From Acidobacteriota bacterium (lineage in GTDB: Bacteria > Acidobacteriota > Thermoanaerobaculia > Multivoradales > J023), in the NCBI GenBank assembly GCA_029263395.1, contig JAJCXO010000206.1, positions 1-64,000 on the forward strand: a stretch of 64,000 nucleotides of DNA. Direction: 5' to 3'. Both the position numbers and the translations under genes were made by a program. The notes under the pieces are model-generated. The model saw only the letters and a list, made by a program, of their open reading frames with translations, was not told the DNA's origin and searched no databases. Shown one piece after another: positions 43,464 through 51,362 of the stretch (positions are counted from its first letter, which is position 1; every line of letters begins with the position of its first letter).

Positions 43464-43485
43464 GTGTCGCCACACCGGTGAATCC
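43464..43485 (+). promoter_or_regulatory. Shared leader motif, copy 1
   Basis: A 22-bp element with core GTCGCCACAC followed by CGGTGAATCC, 48 bp before the ATG of the small exported protein. It matches copies at 43880 and 46807 at 15-16 positions. Its function is unknown. Confidence 0.5.
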
Positions 43486-43532
43486 CTGTCGACGGCAGAC
43501 TCGCCGTCGTCAGCACGGAAAGGAGTCCATTG

Positions 43533-43820
43533 ATGACCAGGCTTCACAGGCCTAGACAACGAGCGACGGTGTGGTTGGCCGTGGCGTGTATCACGTTGGC
43601 CCACGTCACGCCGACCTACGCTCACGAGAAGCGAGTCCATCAGGACATGACCGACACCGCCTTCAAAATCATGCAGAGGGTGCACGCCAATCCGGACGAA
43701 TTTACCGGCAATTGGCAAAACTCGTCGGTCAACTTCGAGGAAGTCCGGATCCATGTCTTCGACTCCATGGTGTCCGACGCAGGAACACCGAGTTTCCGCT
43801 TCAGACCTCCCCCTTGGTAA
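43533..43820 (+). CDS. Small exported protein, possibly truncated
   Basis: A 95-residue product with a signal peptide (VWLAVACITLAHVTPTYA) and a short mature part starting HEKRVHQDMTDTAF. That stretch with spaced histidines resembles the N-terminus of larger secreted zinc-dependent phospholipase or nuclease-like proteins, so the gene may be a truncated relative. AAAGGAG is 7 bases before the ATG at 43533. A short hairpin (GGGAC-TTCA-GTCCC, 43836-43849) follows the stop. First of three consecutive secreted-protein genes with a common leader motif. Confidence 0.6.
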   Translation: MTRLHRPRQRATVWLAVACITLAHVTPTYAHEKRVHQDMTDTAFKIMQRVHANPDEFTGNWQNSSVNFEEVRIHVFDSMVSDAGTPSFRFRPPPW

Positions 43821-43879
43821 AAAAGGCAACCTAGGGGGACTTCAGTCCCGTTCGGTTTTCTGTTCACTTTCCCGCCATT

Positions 43880-43901
43880 GCGTCGCCTCACTGGGAAACC
43901 C
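43880..43901 (+). promoter_or_regulatory. Shared leader motif, copy 2
   Basis: Core GCGTCGCCTCAC followed by TGGGAAACCC, 45 bp before the metzincin start. Similarity to copy 3 extends about 20 bp further upstream, beginning at CTGTTCA. Confidence 0.55.
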
Positions 43902-43946
43902 AACGGCCACAACGTCCGATTGTGGCTGTTCATCCAAGGAGTTCTC

Positions 43947-46619
43947 ATGATGTCCACGCCGGTGCCCAGGCACACTCTCATTGCACTCACCATCCTGATT
44001 GTCACCAGCCTATTCCCCACCACCGCAACCGCAGGCACTCAACTTTGCGACAGCACCGTCAGCACCTCTGCTAGCGGCCTCTACGGCACAACGCCGCCGA
44101 TGGCCTTCGACGGCACCAACGCCACAGCATTCCGTTCGAGCAACAACAACTGGCAATTCCTCCAGTTGCGTTTCGACTGCGAGATCGAGCTCACCGCATT
44201 GCGCCGTTTTATGACGCCGAACGGCTCCTCGACCAACGGTCATCGTGGCTGGCAAGGCGAGCAGGTGTCGTACTCCCTCGACGGCCAGACCTTCCACTAC
44301 ATCACTCCTGCCGCCAGCAGTGGTTGGGAAAGTTATGTCGCTTACCATCCGCGGGCTTGGCACTCGGTCGAATACGGCCTGTCACGGTGGTTGGTACCCG
44401 ATCAGAAGATCCGCGCTCGTTATGTGCGCTTTCACTGGGACGGCAACTACGACTACCTGCATGAGGTTGAGCTCGACGCACGCGCCGTGTTGGAAACCAC
44501 CAACTTCCGCCTCACCCAGAGTGGCATGGTCACCACTGCCGTCCCCTCGCAGCCCCTGGTCGCCGGTAAGACAACTCTGCTGCGAGCAACGGTGATCCGC
44601 GTTGCTGGCGGCCCAACGACCGCCGACGAAGCCTTCGTCGACGTGATTCGCGAAGATACCGGCGCAGTCACCGGCACGATACGCGGCCACGCCATCGCCA
44701 GTGACAACCGTTCGCTGCGCACCACAATCGCGGAAGGCGAAGACGTCCATTTTTTCATTCCCGGCAGGCGACTGCGCGATGAAACGACTTACCGCTTCCG
44801 GGTGCGGTTGGTGTCCGGTGGACAGAGCCATACCACCACGGTATTTACCGGCATCGCAACCCGCGAAAACGCTGGCCTACCGGTTCTCTTCACCGACTAC
44901 AACGAAGGGCTGTTCGCCTCCCTCGGTGACCTCTTACGTTTCATCGACGCGGTCATCCACACCAGTCGCATCCTGCCGATCAAAGATACCAACGATGGCT
45001 TGCTGCCGTACGGCACCCCGACCACCGGAGCCAGAGGTTTACGTTACGAGTACGTCATGAACCTGCCCCTGGCTTCTCCCGGTCGCCTCGGCCAATTTGT
45101 TCAAGACTTTGTACAAAACGACACGACCGTTGGCACCGGAAACAATGCGGCGGGTCAAAACTGTGCCTCCAACATCCCGCGAGCATTCAATGCCGGCCCC
45201 TTCTTCGCCTACAACTTCACCTTTCCCGAAGACCTCGACGGCAACAACGTCCTCGACGCCGCTGAGCTTGCTCAATGCAGGCCGGGAGCTGGAGGCACCG
45301 ACAGCCCACTCAGAACACGGATCAGCAACTTCGGCAGCCGCATCTGGACCGATATCGCACAGCGCAAAGCGTCGACCATGGCGAGCGGACGCGAGTTTCC
45401 AAACTATGGCCTGCAACTGGTGCCCAATGGGCCGACGCGGCATCACCGTCTCAATTGGCTAGGTTATGCCGGGCCAACCTCTGGCTGGGCTGCGGTCAGC
45501 ATGGCCGGCAACCCGTTCCCAGCCCTACCTCACGAGCTTGTCCACGAACTCGGCCGCAACCACTCCCCCACAACCTCCCTGCCTGGGCCAGGCTATGACC
45601 TGAAACGCAAACGGCGAGTACCCAATCCCTTCGATCTGATGGCGGGTTCCTTCGACCCTAACCAGAACTTCTTTAATTCGTTCATGAGCGACACCGACTG
45701 GAACGCCCTGCTGGCCACGATCCCGACCGCCTCAGGGCAAACGCAGCCGCCGCCGATCGGGCCACCGACCGTGCGCATGACCGGCACTATCGACAGCCAA
45801 GGCACCCTGAGTATATTGCGCACCCGGACCCTCCCCGCGGCCACTGAGCTCGAGAGCCTGAACGCGGACATGACCGTGGCGCTGTTGGACGACGGCGACA
45901 ACGTCCTCACCTCCGGCCCGGTGGAAGTATCCGAGGCCGGCGGTGCCGACTGGCCCAAGGAGCTGCCGCCACCGCTCAATCTCGATCTACGCGGTGAGGT
46001 CGAATGGGTTGAAGAAGCTGTTGCCTTGGCGGTATTCGACGAGTCGGGCCAAGAGTTGACCCGACTCGACATCTCATCAACCGCGCCGGTCGTCACCGTG
46101 CTCGATGTCGACACCGAGAGCGATCCAATCGTCGTCGACTGGAAGGGCTACGATCCGGACAAAAACACCCCCACGTACGATGTCAGCTTCGTTTACCCTG
46201 ACGGTCGGGAAGTCCTCGCCGCCGCTGAAGTCGACGCTCAACAAACAAAGATCCCGGCCAACCGAGTCCCGGGCGGCGACGACGTCGCCGTGCGGGTACG
46301 TGCCACCGACGGCTTCCGCGTCTCAGTCGACGAACTGTCCGGCCTCAGTCTGCCGAATCGCGCCCCGCAGATCACCATCCTGGCTCCAGTGGCAGGCGAA
46401 ACCTTCGAGACGGGTGCAGCGGTTGCTCTCGTGGCAACCACCCAAGACCTCGAGGACGAGGCCGTCGACGTGACCTGGACCTCGGACCACGACGGCTTCC
46501 TAGGCACTGGCGATGAGCTGACCCTGAAGCTGTCCTCCGGCAGCCACCAACTCACCGCTACTGCCTCCGACACGGCGGGCGGCGAAAGCACGATGTCGGT
46601 CGCGATCACCGTCGAATAA
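43947..46619 (+). CDS. Secreted metzincin-type metallopeptidase with discoidin and Ig-like domains
   Basis: An 890-residue exported protein. Signal peptide at 1-30 (LIALTILIVTSLFPTTATA). Residues about 35-180 resemble a discoidin/F5-8C carbohydrate- or lipid-binding domain. The peptidase part includes the full metzincin zinc motif HExxHxxGxxH as HELVHELGRNH near residue 532, with a plausible Met-turn at FDLMAG. From about residue 600 Ig-like beta domains follow, ending in a PKD/cadherin-like module. AAGGAG precedes the ATG pair at 43947. The assignment to a named metzincin family is open. It ends in a strong hairpin at 46652. Confidence 0.85.
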   Translation: MMSTPVPRHTLIALTILIVTSLFPTTATAGTQLCDSTVSTSASGLYGTTPPMAFDGTNATAFRSSNNNWQFLQLRFDCEIELTALRRFMTPNGSSTNGHRGWQGEQVSYSLDGQTFHYITPAASSGWESYVAYHPRAWHSVEYGLSRWLVPDQKIRARYVRFHWDGNYDYLHEVELDARAVLETTNFRLTQSGMVTTAVPSQPLVAGKTTLLRATVIRVAGGPTTADEAFVDVIREDTGAVTGTIRGHAIASDNRSLRTTIAEGEDVHFFIPGRRLRDETTYRFRVRLVSGGQSHTTTVFTGIATRENAGLPVLFTDYNEGLFASLGDLLRFIDAVIHTSRILPIKDTNDGLLPYGTPTTGARGLRYEYVMNLPLASPGRLGQFVQDFVQNDTTVGTGNNAAGQNCASNIPRAFNAGPFFAYNFTFPEDLDGNNVLDAAELAQCRPGAGGTDSPLRTRISNFGSRIWTDIAQRKASTMASGREFPNYGLQLVPNGPTRHHRLNWLGYAGPTSGWAAVSMAGNPFPALPHELVHELGRNHSPTTSLPGPGYDLKRKRRVPNPFDLMAGSFDPNQNFFNSFMSDTDWNALLATIPTASGQTQPPPIGPPTVRMTGTIDSQGTLSILRTRTLPAATELESLNADMTVALLDDGDNVLTSGPVEVSEAGGADWPKELPPPLNLDLRGEVEWVEEAVALAVFDESGQELTRLDISSTAPVVTVLDVDTESDPIVVDWKGYDPDKNTPTYDVSFVYPDGREVLAAAEVDAQQTKIPANRVPGGDDVAVRVRATDGFRVSVDELSGLSLPNRAPQITILAPVAGETFETGAAVALVATTQDLEDEAVDVTWTSDHDGFLGTGDELTLKLSSGSHQLTATASDTAGGESTMSVAITVE

Positions 46620-46651
46620 GTCCGGTCGAGCGATCACCTGAAATTCAGCTG

Positions 46652-46683
46652 GGATCGGTCCGGTTCGCGAACGGGACCGATCC
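46652..46683. terminator. 16-bp hairpin after the metzincin gene
   Basis: GGATCGGTCC and the next six bases pair with 46668-46683 in 15 of 16 positions, with essentially no loop. No T-run follows. It is 32 bp after the stop codon. Confidence 0.65.
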
Positions 46684-46759
46684 GGCTCCTTCGGTACCAA
46701 TCCGTGCCACCAAGGGGCAACCACGAGTGGACACCGCCAGTTCACGTTGACCGGCTTCG

Positions 46760-46793
46760 TTGAACGGTCTGTTCACATTGAACGGTCTGTTCA
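46760..46793 (+). promoter_or_regulatory. Twin dyad sites upstream of a secreted-protein gene
   Basis: TTGAACGGTCTGTTCA occurs at 46760-46775 and again at 46778-46793, 18 bp apart. Each is a dyad TGAAC-N5-GTTCA. Two identical dyads in phase upstream of the leader motif and the gene at 46904 look like operator sites for a dimeric regulator. Confidence 0.55.
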
Positions 46794-46806
46794 TTTCCTA
46801 CCGAGC

Positions 46807-46828
46807 GCGTCGCCTCACCAGGAAACGC
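46807..46828 (+). promoter_or_regulatory. Shared leader motif, copy 3
   Basis: Core GCGTCGCCTCAC followed by CAGGAAACGC, 75 bp before the GTG start of the secreted protein. Here the ends (GCGCGT and ACGCGC) can also pair as a small hairpin. Confidence 0.55.
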
Positions 46829-46903
46829 GCGTTCTCCTTCGTCGCTGATCGTGTGGGTCTGCGACGTTTGCTGACGCCTCACATCTCAGAAAAGGACTGA
46901 ATC

Positions 46904-47539
46904 GTGCATCAATTTGTTATCCGTTGCCTCATCCTGATCGCCTTCGTCTGCCTCCCCGTCACCGGCGCTTATGCCGACTATTGGGGGACCTCTCTGGTCA
47001 CCGGCACACCGCAGTTCAACCCAAAGGACGACTCAGACATCGTCACCGTCTACGGTACCCCTGATGGCCACGGCGTTGTCTCCGAGGCGCCCTGGGAGTG
47101 CGATGGCCGGATCAACTGTCGCAGCACGGGACGCCTCTTCGTGCCTGTCACCGAGCCACGAGGAACCCAATTCGAAACCATCTGGCTGCGGGCCAACGAC
47201 ACCGCCTCAGGAGGCTACGTGCGGGCCGCCTTCTATCGCCAGAACCTACTCGGTGGCCCACCGGAACTGCTGGGCTTGGTCTCCACCCAAGACAATGGGC
47301 ATCAAGTGGTGATGGATGTGGTCAAGGCCACCGATGCTTCGGGCAATGTTGGACCGGTGGTAATTGGCCCCATCGCTATCTTCGAGGCGACCTACACCTA
47401 CTACATTGAGGTCGCCATCATCCTCGACGAGTTGATCTTCGATCCTGACGCCATCCTCATCGGCTACGACGTCGGCTTCGATCTCGATCCGTGCAGCAGC
47501 CCCGAACTCCCGAATTTCGACGGCACGTCCTGCTTCTAG
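46904..47539 (+). CDS. Secreted protein, unknown family
   Basis: A 211-residue exported protein with signal peptide LILIAFVCLPVTGAYA. The mature part is beta-rich, with few lysines and two cysteine pairs (around CDGRINC and CSSPELPNFDGTSC). GTG start with AAAGGA 7 bases upstream. It is the third gene in the series with the shared leader motif, and is preceded by twin dyads. A 26-bp palindrome ends the unit. No family recognised. Confidence 0.7.
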   Translation: MHQFVIRCLILIAFVCLPVTGAYADYWGTSLVTGTPQFNPKDDSDIVTVYGTPDGHGVVSEAPWECDGRINCRSTGRLFVPVTEPRGTQFETIWLRANDTASGGYVRAAFYRQNLLGGPPELLGLVSTQDNGHQVVMDVVKATDASGNVGPVVIGPIAIFEATYTYYIEVAIILDELIFDPDAILIGYDVGFDLDPCSSPELPNFDGTSCF

Positions 47540-47717
47540 TGCCCTGTTGGACTAGAACCTTCCGAATATTCTCGAGGATTTCTTGTGGCTGACAAGGCTT
47601 GCCGACGCAAGAATAGTGGGGCTCTTTTGAGGAGGCGTAACGCCGTCAGGCGCAAGAAAGACCGAGAATGGCGGGAGGGAATAGTCAACAGGGTACTAGA
47701 TTTGGATCGTTGAATCC

Positions 47718-47743
47718 GCTGGCCGGGACCGGTCCCGGCCAGC
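47718..47743. terminator. Perfect 26-bp palindrome between convergent genes
   Basis: The 26-bp sequence centred on GGACCGGTCC is a perfect palindrome beginning GCTGGCCGGG. It lies between the secreted-protein gene and the convergent carbonic anhydrase gene and can terminate both strands. The remaining part of the 224-bp gap shows nothing. Confidence 0.7.
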
Positions 47744-47763
47744 TTGCCAAGGTTACGGCAGGT

Positions 47764-48606
47764 TTACTGAATCGGCGCCAACAACTCAGGCGCGGTCACC
47801 AACTGGCGCACACCGTGGGACTCGGTCTCACCGAAAATATTGTCACTTTCAGCCCAACGGTGCAGCGATGCGATATCGAGCTTCGCACACGTCGGTCGGA
47901 CGCTCCAGGTCACCTTGAACGGCGAACACTCAGACTGAGTGAAGTCCGGTCCGGTGCTGGACCCGAAGAATTCCACCGGGTCGCCGGTTCCGCTCGGCAG
48001 CGAGGCCGCCTGATGAAAGTCATTACGCACCGTACCGTTGTAGGCAAATTCAGCAAAATCCAAGGCGTTGCTATCATTTACGACTAGGAACGTCTGGGCC
48101 TCGACGCGAAGGAGCGGCTCGCCGCAGGTATCCGTCACGCAAGCATTGAGGGTGGGTCCCGGCGTCTCGATGGGGCAACTGGTGTGAACCCAATGCACTT
48201 CGATCGTGTCACCTGGTTTGACTTTCCCGTACGCACCCTCGAGCGGCTCGAGCTCGGCCTCGGTCAGGTCCGCCGTCTCGTTACAGGCATAACCGCCGTA
48301 ATCGCTGTCGTCGACGAAGACGCTGAACCCAGGGCCTTTGTGCTCGGCGTTGGTGTGGGTGTGGAGGTTACACAGATTCATCTCACTGGGCGCTGGCGCC
48401 CGATCGATCGGAGTGGTGTTGAGTCCATGGGGGTTAGAGATATCCCGTGGTGTCTGTGGACCGGCATCGACACACAGAGCAGGCGTTTCGACAACCGCTT
48501 CCGGCTCAGGTTGCACCGCGGCGGTTTCGGCGGTCTCGGTGGGTTCAGAACCGCAACCAGAGAAGATCAAAGCGATAGCGGTGAAGAGGATCAAACAGCG
48601 ACTCAT
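47764..48606 (-). CDS. Delta-class carbonic anhydrase, lipoprotein
   Basis: A 280-residue lipoprotein (lipobox FSGC after IALI; AGGAGA before the ATG at 48606). The sequence matches delta-class carbonic anhydrase: FGPQTPRDI-like GPQTPRDISNPHG, NLCNLHTHTNAEHKGPGF with the zinc-binding histidine region, IEVHWVHTSC, and SLHRWAESDNIFG. This class was first found in diatoms and catalyses CO2 hydration with zinc; bacterial members exist but are uncommon. A periplasmic or surface location would serve bicarbonate supply or pH. An acidic Thr/Glu linker follows the lipid anchor. Confidence 0.8.
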   Translation of the reverse strand: MSRCLILFTAIALIFSGCGSEPTETAETAAVQPEPEAVVETPALCVDAGPQTPRDISNPHGLNTTPIDRAPAPSEMNLCNLHTHTNAEHKGPGFSVFVDDSDYGGYACNETADLTEAELEPLEGAYGKVKPGDTIEVHWVHTSCPIETPGPTLNACVTDTCGEPLLRVEAQTFLVVNDSNALDFAEFAYNGTVRNDFHQAASLPSGTGDPVEFFGSSTGPDFTQSECSPFKVTWSVRPTCAKLDIASLHRWAESDNIFGETESHGVRQLVTAPELLAPIQ

Positions 48607-48736
48607 GGGGTTCTCCTGAAGAAAATTGGACACACTTTTGCCCTGAAAGGCTCACTTGGCGAGACTGTCACCAGTGTCATGGCCATCCTATACAGGAATC
48701 TTCGTAGGATCCGAGTGGCCAGATTCAAAGCCACAG

Positions 48737-49117
48737 TTAGATATTCCCATCGGCCACCACCAGACCCAGCTGGCCATTGTTGGCTAGACGCAGGAACGGT
48801 TGGACACCGCCAAAGGTGTGCTGGAAAGCCTCGACTTCTCCCGCCGTCATGGGCCGGCCGCTATGATGCCGCGCCAGGGATCGTAGGGCCTTCCGTGCAG
48901 CCAGGCACTGCTGCCAAGCGGGTTCGTCCAAAGTTGCGTTCGCCTCTAATAGCCGCCGGTGGGACAACCAATCCGCCACCGCTTGCGGGCTGGCAAGCTC
49001 GTCCGTGTTGGTCTCGATCTGGCGAGTGTTGAGGAACTGCTGAACTAGACGCAGGCGACCCGGTGCCGGGTGGGGATCTTTGAGGGAAGTACGGTGTTTC
49101 AGGACATCCTCGGCCAT
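48737..49117 (-). pseudogene. Truncated CGNR/ABATE-domain protein
   Basis: The 126-residue product is an ABATE domain only: RLRLVQQFLNTRQIE, DELASPQAVADWLSHRRLL, and AARKALRSLARHHSG. Intact relatives continue for another 60-80 residues to a CGNR zinc finger, which is missing; a stop occurs after VADGNI and no finger is visible in other frames downstream. Probably a decayed gene, though a free-standing ABATE protein cannot be ruled out. Compare the full-length protein at 30402-31109. Confidence 0.7.
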
Positions 49118-49272
49118 CAAGACGCCACAATCTCGACCGAGAGGCAAGACGCCCTGTGAAAGTTAGGCCCTTGATGTTACTTGTTGGCGGTGACGAGCGA
49201 AACGTACGGTGTCAGCTACGCGGGCGTTGGCCTAGCGATCCACTCACTCGACATTCCTCAAAGGATATGGAT

Positions 49273-49734
49273 ATGACCCACCTCACTCAAAAGACTCGCT
49301 CCCTCCCCGATCTCATCGTGTTGTTGCTGCTGTTTTTTGCCGCTAGCACCCAGGTAGCTGCCCAAGGCGCCACTGCAGCCGGCGCCACTGCAGCCGGCGC
49401 CACTGTAGCCAGCGGATCTTGGACCAAGAAGACGCAGTCTGCGAGCGGTACCTGGAAGATCACCGAAGCCGGCGACCAATTGAAGTTCGAGGTCAGTAGC
49501 GACTTCAAGACTCGCAAAGCGCCCGATCTGAAGATTTTTCTCTCTCCACTGACCGCCAGCGAAGCTCAGAATAACAACGCCGTCAACGAGTCGCTTTTAG
49601 TTGCTGAACTGCCCAAGGTTTCGGGCAGCTTCGAGGTCACCTTGCCCGCGGGCACCAACCTCAGTGATTACAACAGCGTCCTCGTTCACTGTGAGAAGTA
49701 CACCAAGCTGTGGGTAGCCTCGGATCTCCACTGA
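49273..49734 (+). CDS. Exported DM13-domain protein
   Basis: The 153-residue product has a signal peptide (LIVLLLLFFAASTQVAAQ), a Gly-Ala-Thr repeat linker and a DM13 domain (about 45-150) with the marker SVLVHCEKYTKLWVASDL including its conserved Cys. DM13 proteins are thought to be extracytoplasmic, possibly in electron transfer. AAGGA is 7 bases ahead of the ATG at 49273. An ATG 6 bases earlier is too close to the SD. Confidence 0.82.
   Translation: MTHLTQKTRSLPDLIVLLLLFFAASTQVAAQGATAAGATAAGATVASGSWTKKTQSASGTWKITEAGDQLKFEVSSDFKTRKAPDLKIFLSPLTASEAQNNNAVNESLLVAELPKVSGSFEVTLPAGTNLSDYNSVLVHCEKYTKLWVASDLH
49366..49410. repeat. 15-bp tandem repeat, 3 units
   Basis: Three copies of a 15-bp unit beginning GGCGCCACTG occur in the DM13 gene; the first two are identical, the third has one change. 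They encode GATAA repeats between signal peptide and domain. Confidence 0.9.
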
Positions 49735-49758
49735 TCTGACGGCACCGGTACGGCTCCT

Positions 49759-50484
49759 CTACCGGACGATGATCTCCTCGCCGAGTTCGACGCGACCACC
49801 CGCCTCGAGCACGGCGCCACAATCGGCGTCGAGATCACCGGCCGGTGCTGGCAACCGGTTCGGCGATTGTAAAACAACCGGCTGGTAACGTCCGATCCCC
49901 TCGGTAGCCGCTCGCAGGCTCAGTCGTCCCTCAATGGAGACACAGTCCGAGGAGCTGGTCTCCTCGCTCACACCCGTCTCCGCGGGTAGACAACGAGCCA
50001 CCAGCTGCCGGTCGTTAAGATAGAGACGCAGTTCGAGATGTTGATCGGGATCACCTTCGGCGTCGAGGACCAGGACATCACCGGGGCGTGCAGTCTGCCC
50101 ACGGAAGGCGACTGTACTGTGCTCGACGCGAGTGGCGAGACTGAGCTCCGGCGGTTCGCTCCACCGGGGACTGAAAATAGCCATTGCCAACCCAGCAGCG
50201 GCAGCCAACGAGGCGACCGGCCACCAACCACGACTGGACGTCAGGGGTGATACCTGCGGCGCGTCCAGTCTTCGATCCCGGATCCGTCGTCGCACTTGCT
50301 GCTGCCAATCGGCAGCGGGCTCTTCAGCCTTCCCCAATTCGGCAAGGTCTCGCATGAGCGTTTCGTAGGCTGCCCGCTGCTCCACACAGTCAGGACAGGA
50401 GACAAAGTGGCCGGTCAGCGACAGTCCGGATTCCAATCGTTCAAGGCCTTCGCTCTCGAACCGTCGACAAGGGCTCACGCTCAT
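49759..50484 (-). CDS. Zinc-finger anti-sigma factor
   Basis: A 241-residue protein with the anti-sigma finger HxxxC-type HFVSCPDC (residues about 26-33), a short membrane helix (WWPVASLAAAAGLAMAIF, near 87-105) and a beta-rich outer domain. It overlaps the ECF sigma gene by 4 bp (ATGA) and is the last gene of the CHAT cluster. It should retain the sigma factor at the membrane. The outer domain (about 120-241) is a candidate target or sensor for the CHAT protease. Confidence 0.88.
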   Translation of the reverse strand: MSVSPCRRFESEGLERLESGLSLTGHFVSCPDCVEQRAAYETLMRDLAELGKAEEPAADWQQQVRRRIRDRRLDAPQVSPLTSSRGWWPVASLAAAAGLAMAIFSPRWSEPPELSLATRVEHSTVAFRGQTARPGDVLVLDAEGDPDQHLELRLYLNDRQLVARCLPAETGVSEETSSSDCVSIEGRLSLRAATEGIGRYQPVVLQSPNRLPAPAGDLDADCGAVLEAGGRVELGEEIIVR

Positions 50485-51254
50485 GGTGTGGCTCCTTTGG
50501 ACTCCAGGCAGTGGCGGAGCGCCGGCAGGGCTCGCACCACGCGAGCCCGCAGGGCCGGTGGGCGTTCATCTGCCACCCGCGCCATCTCGACATAGGACAA
50601 GCCTTGCTGGAATCGCAGCAGGATCGCATCGCGCACTCTTGGCCCGAGTGCGGCTAGACAGTCGGCCAACGCTGCCAAATGGCTGCGGGCGGAAAGCTGA
50701 TCGTCTTGGGGTGGCAATGGAGACGGCCGCTCGGGCAACCGATCGGTGAGCTGGAAACGTCGATCCCGACGACGGCGAATCTTGACGGCGTCGAGACTAC
50801 GATGGCGAGCGATGCCAAACAACCAAGTCCGCAGGGAAGAGTGCCCACGAAACCCCTCGAGACCATCATAGGCCTGGATGAACGTGGTCTGATGGACCTC
50901 TTCCGCCAATTCAGCATCACCTACCAAGTGTCGACAGTAGCGGTAGACGGCGGTCCCGAAGGTGTCCATCAACACCTCCAGAGCGCAGTCGAGATCGCCT
51001 CGGGCGATGGCCTGGCGAACGAGGGTTTCAGGCCTGTCGAGTGCGCGGTCAGGCTCAGGCTCGTCCAGCCGATCGCTGGTGCCGGGTGAGAGCACCCGGC
51101 TGGGATACCGGACCACAGCTGGCGATGGCCTCGAGTCGGGTTCCAACCCACTGCTCGACTTCGAGACCGTCTTGGGCGTGGAGACTGCGTTAGGCGTGGA
51201 GACCGTGCTAGGCATCGGACCGCTGCTAGGCAGCACTGGCTCAAATGTTCTCAC
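50481..51254 (-). CDS. ECF sigma factor of the CHAT cluster
   Basis: Residues about 78-250 form an ECF sigma factor: region 2 FGTAVYRYCRHLVGDAELAEEVHQTTFIQAYDGL and RTWLFGIARHRSLDAVK; region 4 GLSYVEMARVADERPPALRARVVRAL. An N-terminal extension of about 75 residues is Ser/Pro/Thr-rich and coded by imperfect 18-bp repeats (STPNAVSTPKTV). A strong hairpin at 51081-51100 lies inside this extension, so the true start may be further in. The gene overlaps the anti-sigma gene by 4 bp. Confidence 0.88.
   Translation of the reverse strand: MRTFEPVLPSSGPMPSTVSTPNAVSTPKTVSKSSSGLEPDSRPSPAVVRYPSRVLSPGTSDRLDEPEPDRALDRPETLVRQAIARGDLDCALEVLMDTFGTAVYRYCRHLVGDAELAEEVHQTTFIQAYDGLEGFRGHSSLRTWLFGIARHRSLDAVKIRRRRDRRFQLTDRLPERPSPLPPQDDQLSARSHLAALADCLAALGPRVRDAILLRFQQGLSYVEMARVADERPPALRARVVRALPALRHCLESKGATP
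51081..51100. terminator. 8-bp hairpin with AGAG loop near the 5' end of the sigma gene
   Basis: GCCGGGTG (51081-51088) and CACCCGGC (51093-51100) pair perfectly with a 4-nt loop. If the sigma factor starts inside the annotated frame, this is an intercistronic attenuator that would lower sigma expression relative to the CHAT gene. Confidence 0.4.
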
Positions 51255-51362
51255 GTGGTATCCCTTGAACCGTTCACTGCTGGAGATTTGGACCGCCAGC
51301 CCCTTAGGAACGTCGTTACTTCATGAGGCGACGCTGGCCGCTCAAAACGAACAGGTCGAGCC

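Noticed and set aside
43464-43485. Leader motif as a c-di-GMP (GEMM) riboswitch
   Set aside because: The conserved GEMM core with its GGCAAACC tetraloop receptor and the paired stems are absent. The similarity is limited to a few bases.
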